64,000 nucleotides of DNA. Origin: Pestalotiopsis fici W106-1 (taxonomy: Eukaryota > Ascomycota > Sordariomycetes > Amphisphaeriales > Sporocadaceae). The notes below the pieces were generated by a model. It was not told the DNA's origin. It did not search any database and was given only the letters and a program-made list of their open reading frames with translations. Every line of letters begins with the position of its first letter. Positions within the stretch are counted from its first letter, which is position 1. The stretch spans positions 3,298,942-3,362,941 of the forward strand of contig NW_006917095.1 in the NCBI RefSeq assembly GCF_000516985.1, given 5' to 3'. This document shows, in pieces, positions 47,211 through 57,692 of the stretch. The position numbers and the translations under genes are program-made.

Positions 47211-49506
47211 CACGATCAAGAAGAGAGCAGATCCCAATGGAGGGATGCCCGACTTTTAATTGTTGCGCTTTTCCTGAAGGTCCATGTACCTAGATCATTG
47301 AATGGGGATGGGATGATGGAGCAAGACCACACCACCAAACAAGCTGCAAGGTTAGGTATTACTTTGTTTCCCTTTGTTCTCCTCTTTCTTTCCCACTCTT
47401 TTCCGAAGCTTAATTAAACAGCTTTACACTCGTCCTTGCTCCTATTAGCCAGTTTCTCAAAAGCTTGCACTGCCTTCTTCTTTCCCAATGCCCTGGGAAA
47501 TCTAGTGTAGGCTTCTTAGTTGGTGGATGGCGCTTGTCTTGGACAAAAAATGGAGCCAAAGGCTGACGCGTTATGAGTTGCAGAGAATGACAGGGAGTAG
47601 AGGAGTACGTAGTTGCTAGGTTGTTAATGTGAGCTCTTTGTTGTCTGATTTCCAATTGTAGGTAAAGAGTAAAAATAGAGAAGAAAATGATGACCAGTCA
47701 ATATACATGAGACGGATAAGATCAACGCGGATATAGACCAGAATATATCAGATCAAAAAAGATGGTTCCTGGTCTTGAAACTCGTCCTTGTACTTGGAAA
47801 ACGGCATTGATGATACCCTCCCCCGAGCGCTTATACTCTGAACTGATCTTCACTCACTACTACAAACTCCAAACTCTTCTCTGTCTGGGAATATGATACC
47901 AAGTCACACTACACTAAACAAGTCCCCGGATCGCCCATAAAACCCATACTCCACTCACACTCACACAGCACGTTGCGTATTTCTTGTGGATTCCTTCTCT
48001 AAGCTATGTTACGTGCTCCATCCAGACTTCTCTTTCTTGGTCGTCTCTTGCTGTATCAATAATGCAAGACAAGCTTAATCGCTTTGCTTTAAATCCACTA
48101 AACCTTGAGCAAAAGATTGATACAAAACTACAGAATACAACTGTTAGACCCTGATCTATCCTGTGCTCTCTGTTTACTTCGTAGATTCAAGCGGACCTTG
48201 CGAGTTGCCGAGCACAAAAAGTGGCTTCGTACTAGAAAAGTATCCAGCGGATCCCAAAAAACTTCATACAAACACCGAGGTGACGAGGCCTTTGGAGATG
48301 AGAAAAGTCCAGTCTCTCTGGCTCCAATCGAATACCTGGGTATGGAGCATCCAATTTTTTTTTTCTTTCGCAAGCGCCTAGGTAAGCTCTTTTTCTCTCC
48401 GTCTCTCTCTTTCCGCTGAGGGGACGCTCTAGAACGTGAACCAGCAACAAACCCATGATCGACGATACGTATGCATAAAGTTGCAAACTTGACCACCGAC
48501 ATCCTTGCTCAACACCTAGTTGCTTTTTATCTACATGACGAGCCGCATCTTTAGCCTTTCCAGACAAGACATACATTCATCATCAGCGGTAGCTCACTTG
48601 TGTGCGCGCAATTCTCAAACCAAAAACATGGGACACAGCCCTTTTACTCTCTTGACAGCCCAGCCCATCAGCCCATTTCAGATCCAAGATAGTGTAAAAG
48701 CCCGGGCACTAACATGATTTAAACCCTTCTTTCCCGCCGCTACTCGAAAGATCCCCACCTACTGGGTAGACGGTCGTCGTCATGCTGCCGTAATGGTATT
48801 CGTATGCACACGACCAAAAACTTTTAACGTCTCTTCAACTTCATTTCATCGGATGTTTACAACCAAAAAAAAGTTGTTGAGGGGGGCTGAGGCTGAGTTG
48901 AGGGCTGGTAATGAGGAGACGAGCCGACATTCTTGAAATGAAAGTCTGTGGAAACGAATGCGTGTGCCCCAAGATAATCAAACACGATTGGGAACCGGGA
49001 AGCTGGCTCATCCGATGCCATTTTCTCTCTCCCCATTGATTGAATCGCGACATGGTGAGAGACCCTGGTGAGAGACCCTGGTGCGCTTGTTCCCGTCTCA
49101 AGTCACCACGTTTCATCGACAATCAGACCAACATGGAACGTTCGGGTTGCAGATAACCACGTGCTCATGCAAAAAAGGGTTCGGCATATCCTGTCCGATA
49201 TGCACCATAAGTTGCTTCTTACCTGTCAAGTGTACCCAGTAAAAGAAACAGACGGGTTGGAATATTGATGTTTCTTTTTTTCAAGCATGTCCAAACGGTT
49301 TTGCGCAAGAATCCTGGATATTTGCATTTTTACCAACTTCCAATGAGCCTTGCGTGCCATTACTATCTTTGCGCCGAGCTGAGCTAAAGGGATGCTTGTG
49401 TAGCTGTCAATCTAGTTTTGGCCATGCACCCGTTTTCCAAAAACAAGTCTCATCAGCCCAAAATAATATATCATATAACACGGACGTCTGCTGTATAAGC
49501 AGCCGT
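47211..49506. other. Intergenic, upstream of the GH16 gene
   Basis: 2.3 kb with no supported gene; contains a T-10 run at 48355-48364 and pyrimidine-rich stretches. Frames near 48105-48419 lack motifs. Confidence 0.45.
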
Positions 49507-51300
49507 TTATTCGTCGTCATCGTCCATTTTGGCGCGCTTCGATTGCCTCGACTCGTCCTCCTGCAGTCCGTATCCTCTCTTGGAAGTCGAGCTCTGGTCC
49601 ACCTGCTCTAGAAACTTGTCCACGCTGAAGGGATCGCCACCGTCCTTTTCAAATTGTACCGGTCCCTCACGAGCCTCGGCATCGCCCGAGCCCTTGAATG
49701 TGCCCTTGCCCAAAACTTCTCCAAACCGGCTAGACTTTTGAATCTTTGCCATTTCCCGGTCACCGGCCGCCTCATCCTCGTAGTCCTCTGCATTTTGACG
49801 GGGTCTGTAAATGCTGCTAATGGCGTCCTGTGCGGCAAACAGTGGCTTGTCATATGGGTTATCCTCATTGATACCGCTGTCAAATCCACTTGTTTGGTTG
49901 AACAGGCGGGAGTCGTACATGGTCTCGGCCTGTTGTGTCGGCTTTGCAAGACCGAGAGCAATCTTTTCTGAAATATCACGATTTTGCTCACGAGCCATGA
50001 CTTGCACTCTCCTCTCGGCACCCATGCGAGACTGGCGGAGCTTCCGTTCCTCCTCCTTTTGTCTCTCCCGTCGCGCCTTTTCTCTGGCTCGGATCTCTGA
50101 GTCTTCGCTATCAGAGCCCGAGTCTGAATAGCTGTAGCTGCGCGATCGGGACCGCGAGTCTCGAGAGCCACTAGAATCTCGCCTCCTGCCGGCGCCAGCA
50201 CGGTCGTCTCTTGCCTTTTGCGCAAGCATGCGTAGATTGTCCTCCTTTTGTGCCTTTTCCTTTTCGGCAAGGCGTTGTTGCATTACGGCTCTCTGTCTAA
50301 CCTCTTCGCGAGCATGTCGGTCTGCCATGAAGAGCGCCTCTGAGAATTGTGCAAATTTGTCGTTGATCGAGACATCCTGTAGACCACGGCCATCTGCGGC
50401 CAAACGCTTGTCCAGCGGAACCGTGAATCCCTTGGGGTTCTTCCAGTTACTGATAGGAGGTGGGATCTTCCAATCTTCCTGATCTTGTGCTGTCAACTTG
50501 CGCGGCGGCGACCGCATAATCGGTGGAGGCGGGCTCGGTGGTCCTCTTGGAATCTTCTTGTGTTTGAATTTTGGTGGTTCCATGGGATCCCGCTGTCTCT
50601 CCACAATCTTCATTATACGGTCCTGTTTCTTGGAGTTGTCGCCCATCTGGTTCGCGGGCGTATATTTGACAAATGTCGCGTCCCTCTTGCCACCAATGTT
50701 GACATTCTTGGGCTTTTGCGCGGCCACAGCGCCGCTGATTAGAGCTGCCAGAGCATTCTGAGTTCGTTCCGTCGTTGCCTTGATTTCTTCCTCGCTTGGC
50801 TTTGCCAGATCAATCTCGCCGGCATCTGCGCGCTGCCGAAGGGGGATCAGGTCCTTGAAGGAAGAATGCACGATTCTGCCTTCACGGTGGCCCTGCAAAG
50901 CGACACAATTAGTATGGGATAGTTCACAGTGAGAAGAAGTCCTTCGTACCTGTTGAGCAATGGCATCATACTTGACTTTGCCGTCGGCGTTGACCTGAAT
51001 CGCAAGCGCGTTACTCGTCGACGAGCCCTTCTGTCCCATACCTAGGGGATACTGAGCGACGGGTATCTCGGGGAACGCGCCACCATCGCCAAAATCTTCC
51101 TGTCCCCGCGGGCGCCATCCTGACCGCTGACCATATGCTGGCGGGCCGGTCCTTCGCAGCACGATTTGCGACTCGTCTATCTGGCCGGGGCCGACGACTC
51201 TAGGTCCGCGCTGTTGTGCGTGAGCGGGGATTTCTTCATCTTCGCCAGTGTATTTTGGCTTCGGAAGAGCTTGCGCCAGCGAGGCCGCTATCGATGCCAT
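49507..51300 (-). CDS. PRP45: Pre-mRNA splicing factor SNW1/Prp45 (SKIP)
   Basis: Exons 51300-50950 and 50892-49507 encode 578 aa. SNW1/Prp45 is a spliceosome component of the NTC-related group and remains through the catalytic steps. Conserved blocks: YDAIAQQGHREGRIVHSSFK (spanning the junction), PANQMGDNSKKQDRIMKIVE, and the signature SNWKNPKGFTVPLDKRLAAD (265-270 is SNWKNP). Then DKFAQFSEALFMADRHAREE and a basic/Ser-Arg region (SGSRDSRSRSRSYSYSDSGS). The C-terminus contains RLFNQTSGFDSGINEDNPYD, as in homologues. The 57-nt intron (50893-50949) is a multiple of three and contains no stop, so only comparison with the family shows that it must be removed. Confidence 0.95.
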   Translation of the reverse strand: MASIAASLAQALPKPKYTGEDEEIPAHAQQRGPRVVGPGQIDESQIVLRRTGPPAYGQRSGWRPRGQEDFGDGGAFPEIPVAQYPLGMGQKGSSTSNALAIQVNADGKVKYDAIAQQVRRTSSHCELSHTNCVALQGHREGRIVHSSFKDLIPLRQRADAGEIDLAKPSEEEIKATTERTQNALAALISGAVAAQKPKNVNIGGKRDATFVKYTPANQMGDNSKKQDRIMKIVERQRDPMEPPKFKHKKIPRGPPSPPPPIMRSPPRKLTAQDQEDWKIPPPISNWKNPKGFTVPLDKRLAADGRGLQDVSINDKFAQFSEALFMADRHAREEVRQRAVMQQRLAEKEKAQKEDNLRMLAQKARDDRAGAGRRRDSSGSRDSRSRSRSYSYSDSGSDSEDSEIRAREKARRERQKEEERKLRQSRMGAERRVQVMAREQNRDISEKIALGLAKPTQQAETMYDSRLFNQTSGFDSGINEDNPYDKPLFAAQDAISSIYRPRQNAEDYEDEAAGDREMAKIQKSSRFGEVLGKGTFKGSGDAEAREGPVQFEKDGGDPFSVDKFLEQVDQSSTSKRGYGLQEDESRQSKRAKMDDDDE

Positions 51301-52080
51301 GGCGGTGGTCGAAGGTTTTGTGTTGTGATGCAGCAAAATCGGATGCAGCAATCGGGTCGTAGCCTCTTGAGAGTTTGCAGCCTGCCTCTGCCTGTAGCTT
51401 TCGACGTGACTTCGAGCTGCACTTATTTTTGAGGCGTGGCTGGACAATGGAACGTGCAGCAGGGTAAAAAGTGGCTAGTGCAAAGGCAGCCGCCTCAAAA
51501 TGATGGGTGCTTGCATTCTCCACTTTATTGCAGTTTGGACGGGCTATGCGCTCTATCGCCAGTCGCCTATCCTAGCTACACGAACCCCCTATCTCTCACT
51601 TGCGATGCATTACAAGTGCTACTTTCTCTATCAATCCTACCAATGTAGATTCCGGGCAAATGGTACTAATTCAACCGCCCTGCAGCCTTGAGACATGCTC
51701 AGTGAAAGCACGTACCGTAGGAAATGGGAATGTGGTTTTGAAATGTATATGACGTAGAAGCTCGGTACTAATAGCGGTCCATGATCTTGACTCAATGAGT
51801 ACATATGTAAACGTGGTAAACAATCCGCATATTGGCTAGTTCAGAAAGCTCATGGATATATAGTCACAATTGTGTACTAGATGCAATGCAAATGCTGGCT
51901 TCGTTATCATAAGCACATCATGTAAATTTTCTAAGAACAGCCGCAAACGCCTGAGTCTCGTCCTCCCGAAAGCAGCTTGTATGATACACACTGTTTTACC
52001 AAAAAGCCTTTTCCGTGAGCAAGTCGTTCTATACTCCAACACCTGTTGATCATATCTTCTGGTTCTCGAATCTTGATCGT
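51301..52080. other. Intergenic
   Basis: 780 bp containing the SNW1 promoter and the 3' flank of the p24 gene; no feature supported. Confidence 0.5.
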
Positions 52081-52881
52081 TCATACGTATCCCTTTCTTG
52101 CGCCCTACAAATCTGTTAATAAATAGCCAAACAAAGAACGCCAGCACACATACCTGGAAGAAGAATCGAACAACAAAGACCTGCAGACCACCCATGCAGA
52201 TGACCATGGCGCATTGGATCATGCTGAAGTTGGCGATTCTCTTCTCCGTGCTGCGGACAGTGCTGAAGTTGCGGTTCTCTCTTGTTCTAAAGTACTTCTG
52301 GTTTCGGGTAATGGTCGAAAGCTGTCCAGAGACCTTGTAGATGGATTCTTCCAATGCCGAAGTCTGCTCGGGGCTTGTGCCCTGCTTGGCGGGAAGTTGG
52401 GCGCGAACTTCATCCTCGACCTGCGATTCCTTTTGTTAGCCGTGCTTGCCACTATCGTGTTTGGGCCAGCTCTTTCTTACAGCAATCTCGAAATCGACAA
52501 TCTTCTCAGTGTATGTGCTCATGTCATTGTTGAAGCAGAACTTGTAGTCTCCAGCTCGTTGCGCAGTGAAGACAAAGTCACCCTGGCGCTCCTTTTCACC
52601 AGAGAGGATGATCTTCTCTTCGGGGCCGGTCACTTCGTAATCGAGATCGAAAGAACCACCAGATTGGACCTGCACGGGCAAAAGAATGTCAGTGCAACTC
52701 TAGATCAAGTCATTCATTGAATCCTTACAGCAAAGTAAAAGGCCATCTTGGTGTTCTCTTTGGGGGAGATGGCGTAAAAGCAGGCCTGCTCGTTGGCACC
52801 GAGCTTGTAGGTCAAGGCAGTCGCAGAGACCAGGGAAATCAGCCAGGCCAAAAGGCCGACCGACATCAGAGTGGACTTCAT
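52081..52881 (-). CDS. p24 family (emp24/gp25L) cargo receptor
   Basis: Four exons, 52881-52729, 52669-52481, 52420-52154 and 52104-52081, encode 210 aa. p24 proteins cycle between ER and Golgi in COPI/COPII vesicles and help sort GPI-anchored cargo. Signal peptide (MKSTLMSVGLLAWLISLVSA) precedes the GOLD domain: LTYKLGANEQACFYAI, DLDYEVTGPEEKIILSGEKE, GDYKFCFNNDMSTYTEKIVD (two conserved cysteines). A coiled coil (EESIYKVSGQLSTITRNQKY) leads to the membrane helix and tail FFFQGARKGYV with the FF and dibasic coat-binding signals. An alternative acceptor 8 nt upstream (exon from 52112) would replace the last seven residues with twenty unrelated ones. The GARKGYV end is preferred because it matches family tails. 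Confidence 0.92.
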
Positions 52882-53617
52882 CTTGTTGATTGTCGCAATG
52901 CAAGCTGTCGACTCGTCTAAAGCACGCTGTCGCGAAGCCGGGGAATGTAGAAACGGCCTTGGTTGGGAATCAAGCTGCCACGCGAGTCGATTCGGCACGT
53001 GGAAAATGGTAAATCCTCCAAAAGCTCGGAGCCAGCTGGCCAGATGCGCAATGGAACCTTACTCGACCTGAAAGGCAACGCGGGAAAAGCGGCCGGGGGT
53101 TCGCTGTCAGGGGCGCAAGGGGCGCCCAAAGACACCCGGGAACAAGCCCAGTGCTTGACCGACTCGGGCGCCACTTTAGCGTCTCCAATGAAGTGCAATG
53201 CATTGAAGCTTGGTTTTATCCTACCAATCAGTGCTCTCTACTCCACCAAAGCTGCTGATTACAGGGGAGCTCTATCCAGAGAGTTCCCCATCCTGTACCC
53301 TGTCGTCATCTGTGACGCTCCTTATGCTCCAGATTCTAGAGTGTTTCTCTCCCTCGACCCATAGCTTCTTTGGTGTAAACTGTCAAGATTTATCGAGGGA
53401 AACCTCTTTTTCTCTTCTAGAAAACTTCCTTTTCTTTTTCAACTCTTTTTCTTGGAAGCCCTCAACTGCCATCATTGGTGGCCGCCAGAATTTGGCGCAT
53501 CATATACATTCTTCTTCACGTAGCTCTTGGTGCTGGGGAGTTCACACTGGGAGCTCTCTTGAATCCAAAATAACTCCAGTTCGCGCCGTGCATTCCGGCG
53601 ATTCAGCCAATTCCGTC
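52882..53617. promoter_or_regulatory. Divergent promoter region p24 / PhoD-like
   Basis: 736 bp between start codons. Pyrimidine-rich tracts (CTTTTTCTCTTC, TTTTTCAACTC) at 53400-53450 lie just before the PhoD-like gene. No discrete binding site assigned. Confidence 0.45.
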
Positions 53618-55663
53618 ATGGATCTCCAAAGGCGTACCGTGGCAGTCGCGTCTGCCGGCATTAGAATTGCTTCATATTTCTTTTTGCGCTGGGTGAGTTT
53701 GTTTATACATGTGTTCAAGTCTTGTAGACATATCCACTAATGTACAGAGTGCAGGCAGCCTTACCAGTATGTGTTCTTTGCATTAGCTTCTCCCAGTCAT
53801 TTTTGCCTGGATTCGCAACCAACTAAACTTGTTGTTGTAGCCCGCCATTTACGTCGTGTACACATTGTTTGCCATCTACGTGCCGACCTTCATCTCCCAA
53901 TGGAGACGTGAACCTGAAGTTGCACTTGTCGACGAGGTCGATGTTGCCGTCACGGACAAACTAGTCAATGAGGATGGGGAACCCGTCATAGAAGAAGATG
54001 TCGAAATTGTCGAAAAGGTTGCTCTTGTCGACCGTCAGCCGACACCTCTGTGGACCCTTCTCAGTGGTCTACCGAATCCTGCAAGCAAATTGCCCTCGCT
54101 GATTACATTGCTCATCAACGCGGCTTGTGTGGCCATGATCACAGACGTCGTCTACAGACCGCGCTGGCAGTATCCCAGTCATGACCTGTCCTTTGCCAGA
54201 GTCGGCTATGTCTCTGACACCGAGGCAAAGCTCCTTATCCGAGAGCCCGATCAGTCAAAAATGCCCATTACTGTTCAGGTACACCTCAAGGATGCTCAGC
54301 CACCCTTTGACAACCCGCTGTGGCAGACAGCTGGTGGTGTCAAGTGGACGAGCAACGAGACCGACTATACAGCTGTGGTGACCATCCCTCTGACCCATGG
54401 CAAGCAACACACTTACGAATGGACCACATCGAACAACCACTCTGGAGAGTTCACAAGTGCTCCCAAAGCTGGAAGGATGCCAGATTTGTACGATGGAAAA
54501 TTCACTTTTCTGGCTACTTCATGTATCCTGCCAAGACTGCCATATAACCCCTTGGATCATCCCTTGGCGATCCCCGGCATGAGGCACATGGCCAAGGTCC
54601 TTCCTAGTCTGGGCGCGCAGTTTATGCTCTTCATGGGCGACTTCATCTACATTGATGTTCCGAATCTGTTTGGCAGTACTGTCGAGGACTATCGACAGAA
54701 ATACCGACAGGCTTATGCTTCTCCCGACTGGGCTCCCATCGGCCAGAACCTGAGCTGGATTCACGTTCTTGACGACCATGAGATCCGCAATGATTGGGAC
54801 TCGAAATCAGCAGGAGTCTACAAGACCGCTGTCGACCCTTGGCACCACTATCAGACCGAGGTGAATCCTCCTCGCGCCAAGACTGCCGCGACCGGAGGCA
54901 CCCTCAGTCGATCTGATGCGACCTACTTTTCCTTTACCCAAGGACCAGCCAGCTTCTTCATGCTTGACACTCGCAGCTACCGCTCCAAGAACAATGAGCC
55001 ATTCGAGAGTACCAACAAGACTATGCTCGGTGAGGAGCAGCTAGACGATTTCCTCTACTGGCTCCGTCGCCCGGAGCCCGTTGGTGTAAAGTGGAAGATT
55101 ATTGCTAGCTCTGTCCCACTCACCAAGAACTGGCGCGTCAACACCAAGGACACATGGGGTGGTTTCCTCCATGAGCGCCGAACAGTGCTGGAAGCCATGT
55201 GGGATGCCGGTGTAGCTGGATACGGAGTTGTGGTGCTTTCTGGCGACCGCCACGAGTTTGGCGCAACGGCCTTCCCTCCGCCCAGGGAGAGTAAGTGGCC
55301 CGAGAGTGTAACAGTGCATGAGTTTTCGGCCAGTCCCCTGAACCAGTTCTACTCTCCTATTCCGACTTACAAGCAAACAGACGACGAGGACGTTGAGTTG
55401 AAGTAAGTCAAAATTTGAATTTATTTGATGAGAAAATTGTCTAATTCCAGCGCAGATACATCAACACTGGCAACTCTAAATTTGGAGCCTTGACAATTGA
55501 GAACCGCGCTGATGGGGAGCGAAGCAGTCTCTTCTACAGACTATACATTGATGGAGAGGAAAAGTGGAATACTGTTGTCGTCACACCAGAGCTTGTCGAC
55601 GGTGTTAAGCCCACCGTTTCATTCTGGGATAGAGTCCGGGGAGCCGTGTCGGGCAAGATCTAA
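53618..55663 (+). CDS. PhoD-like phosphatase/phosphodiesterase, membrane-associated
   Basis: Preferred model: exons 53618-53692, 53755-53766 (12 nt), 53841-55402 and 55456-55663, giving 618 aa. The second exon is a micro-exon; one 148-nt intron without it is also in frame. N-terminal hydrophobic segments (ASAGIRIASYFFLRW, AIYVVYTLFAIYVPTF) and a second one (LPSLITLLINAACVAMI) suggest membrane anchoring. The metallophosphatase core shows LFMGDFIYID (D near 296), VLDDHEIRNDWDSK (340-350) and VVLSGDRHEFG, the PhoD metal-ligand pattern. Substrate is unknown; fungal members are usually left as 'PhoD-like'. The last junction uses the CGCAG acceptor, giving VELKYINTGNSKFG. The gene converges with the next one. 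Confidence 0.88.
53755..53766 (+). other. Putative 12-nt micro-exon of the PhoD-like gene
   Basis: Twelve nucleotides coding AALP, preceded by CTAAT...GTGCAG and followed by a strong donor GTATGT. The flanking introns (62 and 74 nt) are of typical size and keep the frame. Confidence 0.5.
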
Positions 55664-55836
55664 ATGCTTACCAAGTTGTCTCATCAAAGGCGTTAAAGGC
55701 AAGGTTCAATCAATTACACGAGTACCTAGATGTCACGCGGAATCCGACGTTGAATGTTTAAAAAGACCTAGCATCATGAAAGGATATTTCTGGGTTTTCA
55801 TCATTACCTCTCCATTTCTTGCAAGTCATCATGACT

Positions 55837-57210
55837 CTAAATCCATTCTGGGGCTGAGTTCATCACGTTGTTGCGCACCTGCCACTCATCAACTGTTGTG
55901 AGAGATCGGCCATACTCCTGTTTGGGCTGCTGTAGTTTGTGAATGGCTTCAGTCCCTTGCTCGCCGCCATCATTATTGGCAAACGGATCCTGAATGAAAG
56001 CAGGTTGAGAATAAGATGGTCTCAGACGTGAAGCGACAGGACCTACACCCAAGATGTGATTGACCCCCATGTGATTATTGGGCCTCGTCATGCCAGCAGT
56101 CTCTGACCCAGGGATCTGGTTATGTTGTACAGGTTCCGTCTTCTTCTTGCTCGACGAGCGGGGAAGAATTGGTTCGCCGTCACCGCGGAGGTCAGCCTGC
56201 GTCCTTGCCATTCCCGACATTTTGACAATGTCATAGGCCAGCCGATCTGGGTCCTCATTTCCTGGGCCCGGGAGGGGGTTGAGTCTCTGGGGCAAGGTGA
56301 CGGCATTTGTTTGTGGGTGAGGAGTGTCGCGCCGTCTTGTGGCTTGGGTTCTCTTGGGGAGGTTCTTGGCGCTCTCATCCCTTCCCGACGAGGCCGTCTT
56401 GTGTTGTCCGGCGTGGTTACCCAGACCTATGTGGATCACCTGTTTTGGGGTATCTTGGGTGGCAACGATGTTACGGTTGGCCGCTTGGGCCGTATGGACT
56501 TGTATGCCGTCGTGGATTTCCCAGCTGTACCTTGGTTCCTGGGATTCGGGCACCAATGTCTGGGGTTTGAGCATTGGCTGGGCCATGGATGAAGGCACTT
56601 GCGGTGCGCCGCCCGTCCTAGGCGCTGCTTGTTGCGTAGGCTGTCTGGGTATGCGAGATCTGTCTGGTCTCAATCCTTCCCCCGTCTCATCTGCCTCGGT
56701 TGCGGCAACCTCGACGATAGTGCCTCGCTGAGGCTTTCTCTTGTCCCGTCTCCCTCGCTCGAGAAATTCCTCGACATTTTCAGCCTCGCCTTGCTCCAGG
56801 TCCGACTTTGAAGTAAAGACTCGTGTCATGTGGCTCTTTAATCTGCTGGATTCTTGCCGCGCCACGTCCGGGCCCGACTCGGGTCTGGCTGCTAATGGAG
56901 GTTGTGACGAGCGGCGGTGATACAACTTGAGACAACCAAGGCCAAACAAGATGCCGAGAATCAAAAATGTCACGGAGATTCCGACCACGGCGTCTCGTGG
57001 TAGCGGCTTTCCGTTGAAGGCGTAGCCGATGCCGCCGCCCAGGGAAAAGACGACGAGGATGGCGCCGCAAATGGGTATGAAACGAAAGGTAATGGCTCGG
57101 AGTTTGGAGAGGCTGCTGTTCTTGTCCACCTTCTTATTGGCCTCGAGGTCGTTCAGCTCGCTGGTGGCCTTGGAACTGCTGGTTGGTTGTGTATTTGCCA
57201 TTTTGTTCAT
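55837..57210 (-). CDS. Two-pass membrane protein of unknown function
   Basis: Single exon, 457 aa from the first ATG in frame (57210); an upstream GTG is not a likely eukaryotic start. The short N-terminus is followed by two hydrophobic helices at about 43-65 (ITFRFIPICGAILVVFSLGG) and 74-97 (VVGISVTFLILGILFGLGC), joined by a short loop. The rest (about 100-457) is a polar, probably disordered, cytosolic tail rich in Arg, Pro, Gln and Ser, with KSDLEQGEAENVEEFLERGR and several basic clusters. No enzyme motif. It stands head-to-tail with another membrane protein gene (57693-58778) and may be functionally related; that is inference. Confidence 0.75.
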   Translation of the reverse strand: MNKMANTQPTSSSKATSELNDLEANKKVDKNSSLSKLRAITFRFIPICGAILVVFSLGGGIGYAFNGKPLPRDAVVGISVTFLILGILFGLGCLKLYHRRSSQPPLAARPESGPDVARQESSRLKSHMTRVFTSKSDLEQGEAENVEEFLERGRRDKRKPQRGTIVEVAATEADETGEGLRPDRSRIPRQPTQQAAPRTGGAPQVPSSMAQPMLKPQTLVPESQEPRYSWEIHDGIQVHTAQAANRNIVATQDTPKQVIHIGLGNHAGQHKTASSGRDESAKNLPKRTQATRRRDTPHPQTNAVTLPQRLNPLPGPGNEDPDRLAYDIVKMSGMARTQADLRGDGEPILPRSSSKKKTEPVQHNQIPGSETAGMTRPNNHMGVNHILGVGPVASRLRPSYSQPAFIQDPFANNDGGEQGTEAIHKLQQPKQEYGRSLTTVDEWQVRNNVMNSAPEWI

Positions 57211-57692
57211 GGTCGGTTTTGACGACTGGGCTTGATTGTTTGACTTCAAGAAATCTTCCTCCACGGCATATGGTGCGATATTTATTTTGTCTTCATTCGG
57301 ATAGTCCGAAAGGCTATCCCTGGGCAGTATGAGCTCAGCAAGATGGTGAGTGTTTTGACCTGTAAAAACTGCAGGCCCTTGACCATGCTAGAGACAGCTT
57401 TCTTTGATCATGTTGTCTCATTTTGATCCATGGATATGCACAGTCATGTATAGCGCAGTCGGGAACCGCAAAGAACAATCAAGTCGACTGTTTCATAATG
57501 TGGCCGTCATTCTTTAACTCAGTAATCATGAATGAAACTCTTGGGGACGGTCTTCACACAACATGCCACAGGCGGTGTGTAGAAAGAATATGAGAAATAA
57601 CGATTGAGTCTATTTGTTGATTGAGTAGAAGAATGTATTGTCTAAAAGTCATGACATCGTAACATCGTATAACATAAGCCCTTTATAACAAG
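57211..57692. other. Intergenic between tandem membrane-protein genes
   Basis: 482 bp; promoter of the downstream (minus-strand) gene. No other feature. Confidence 0.5.
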
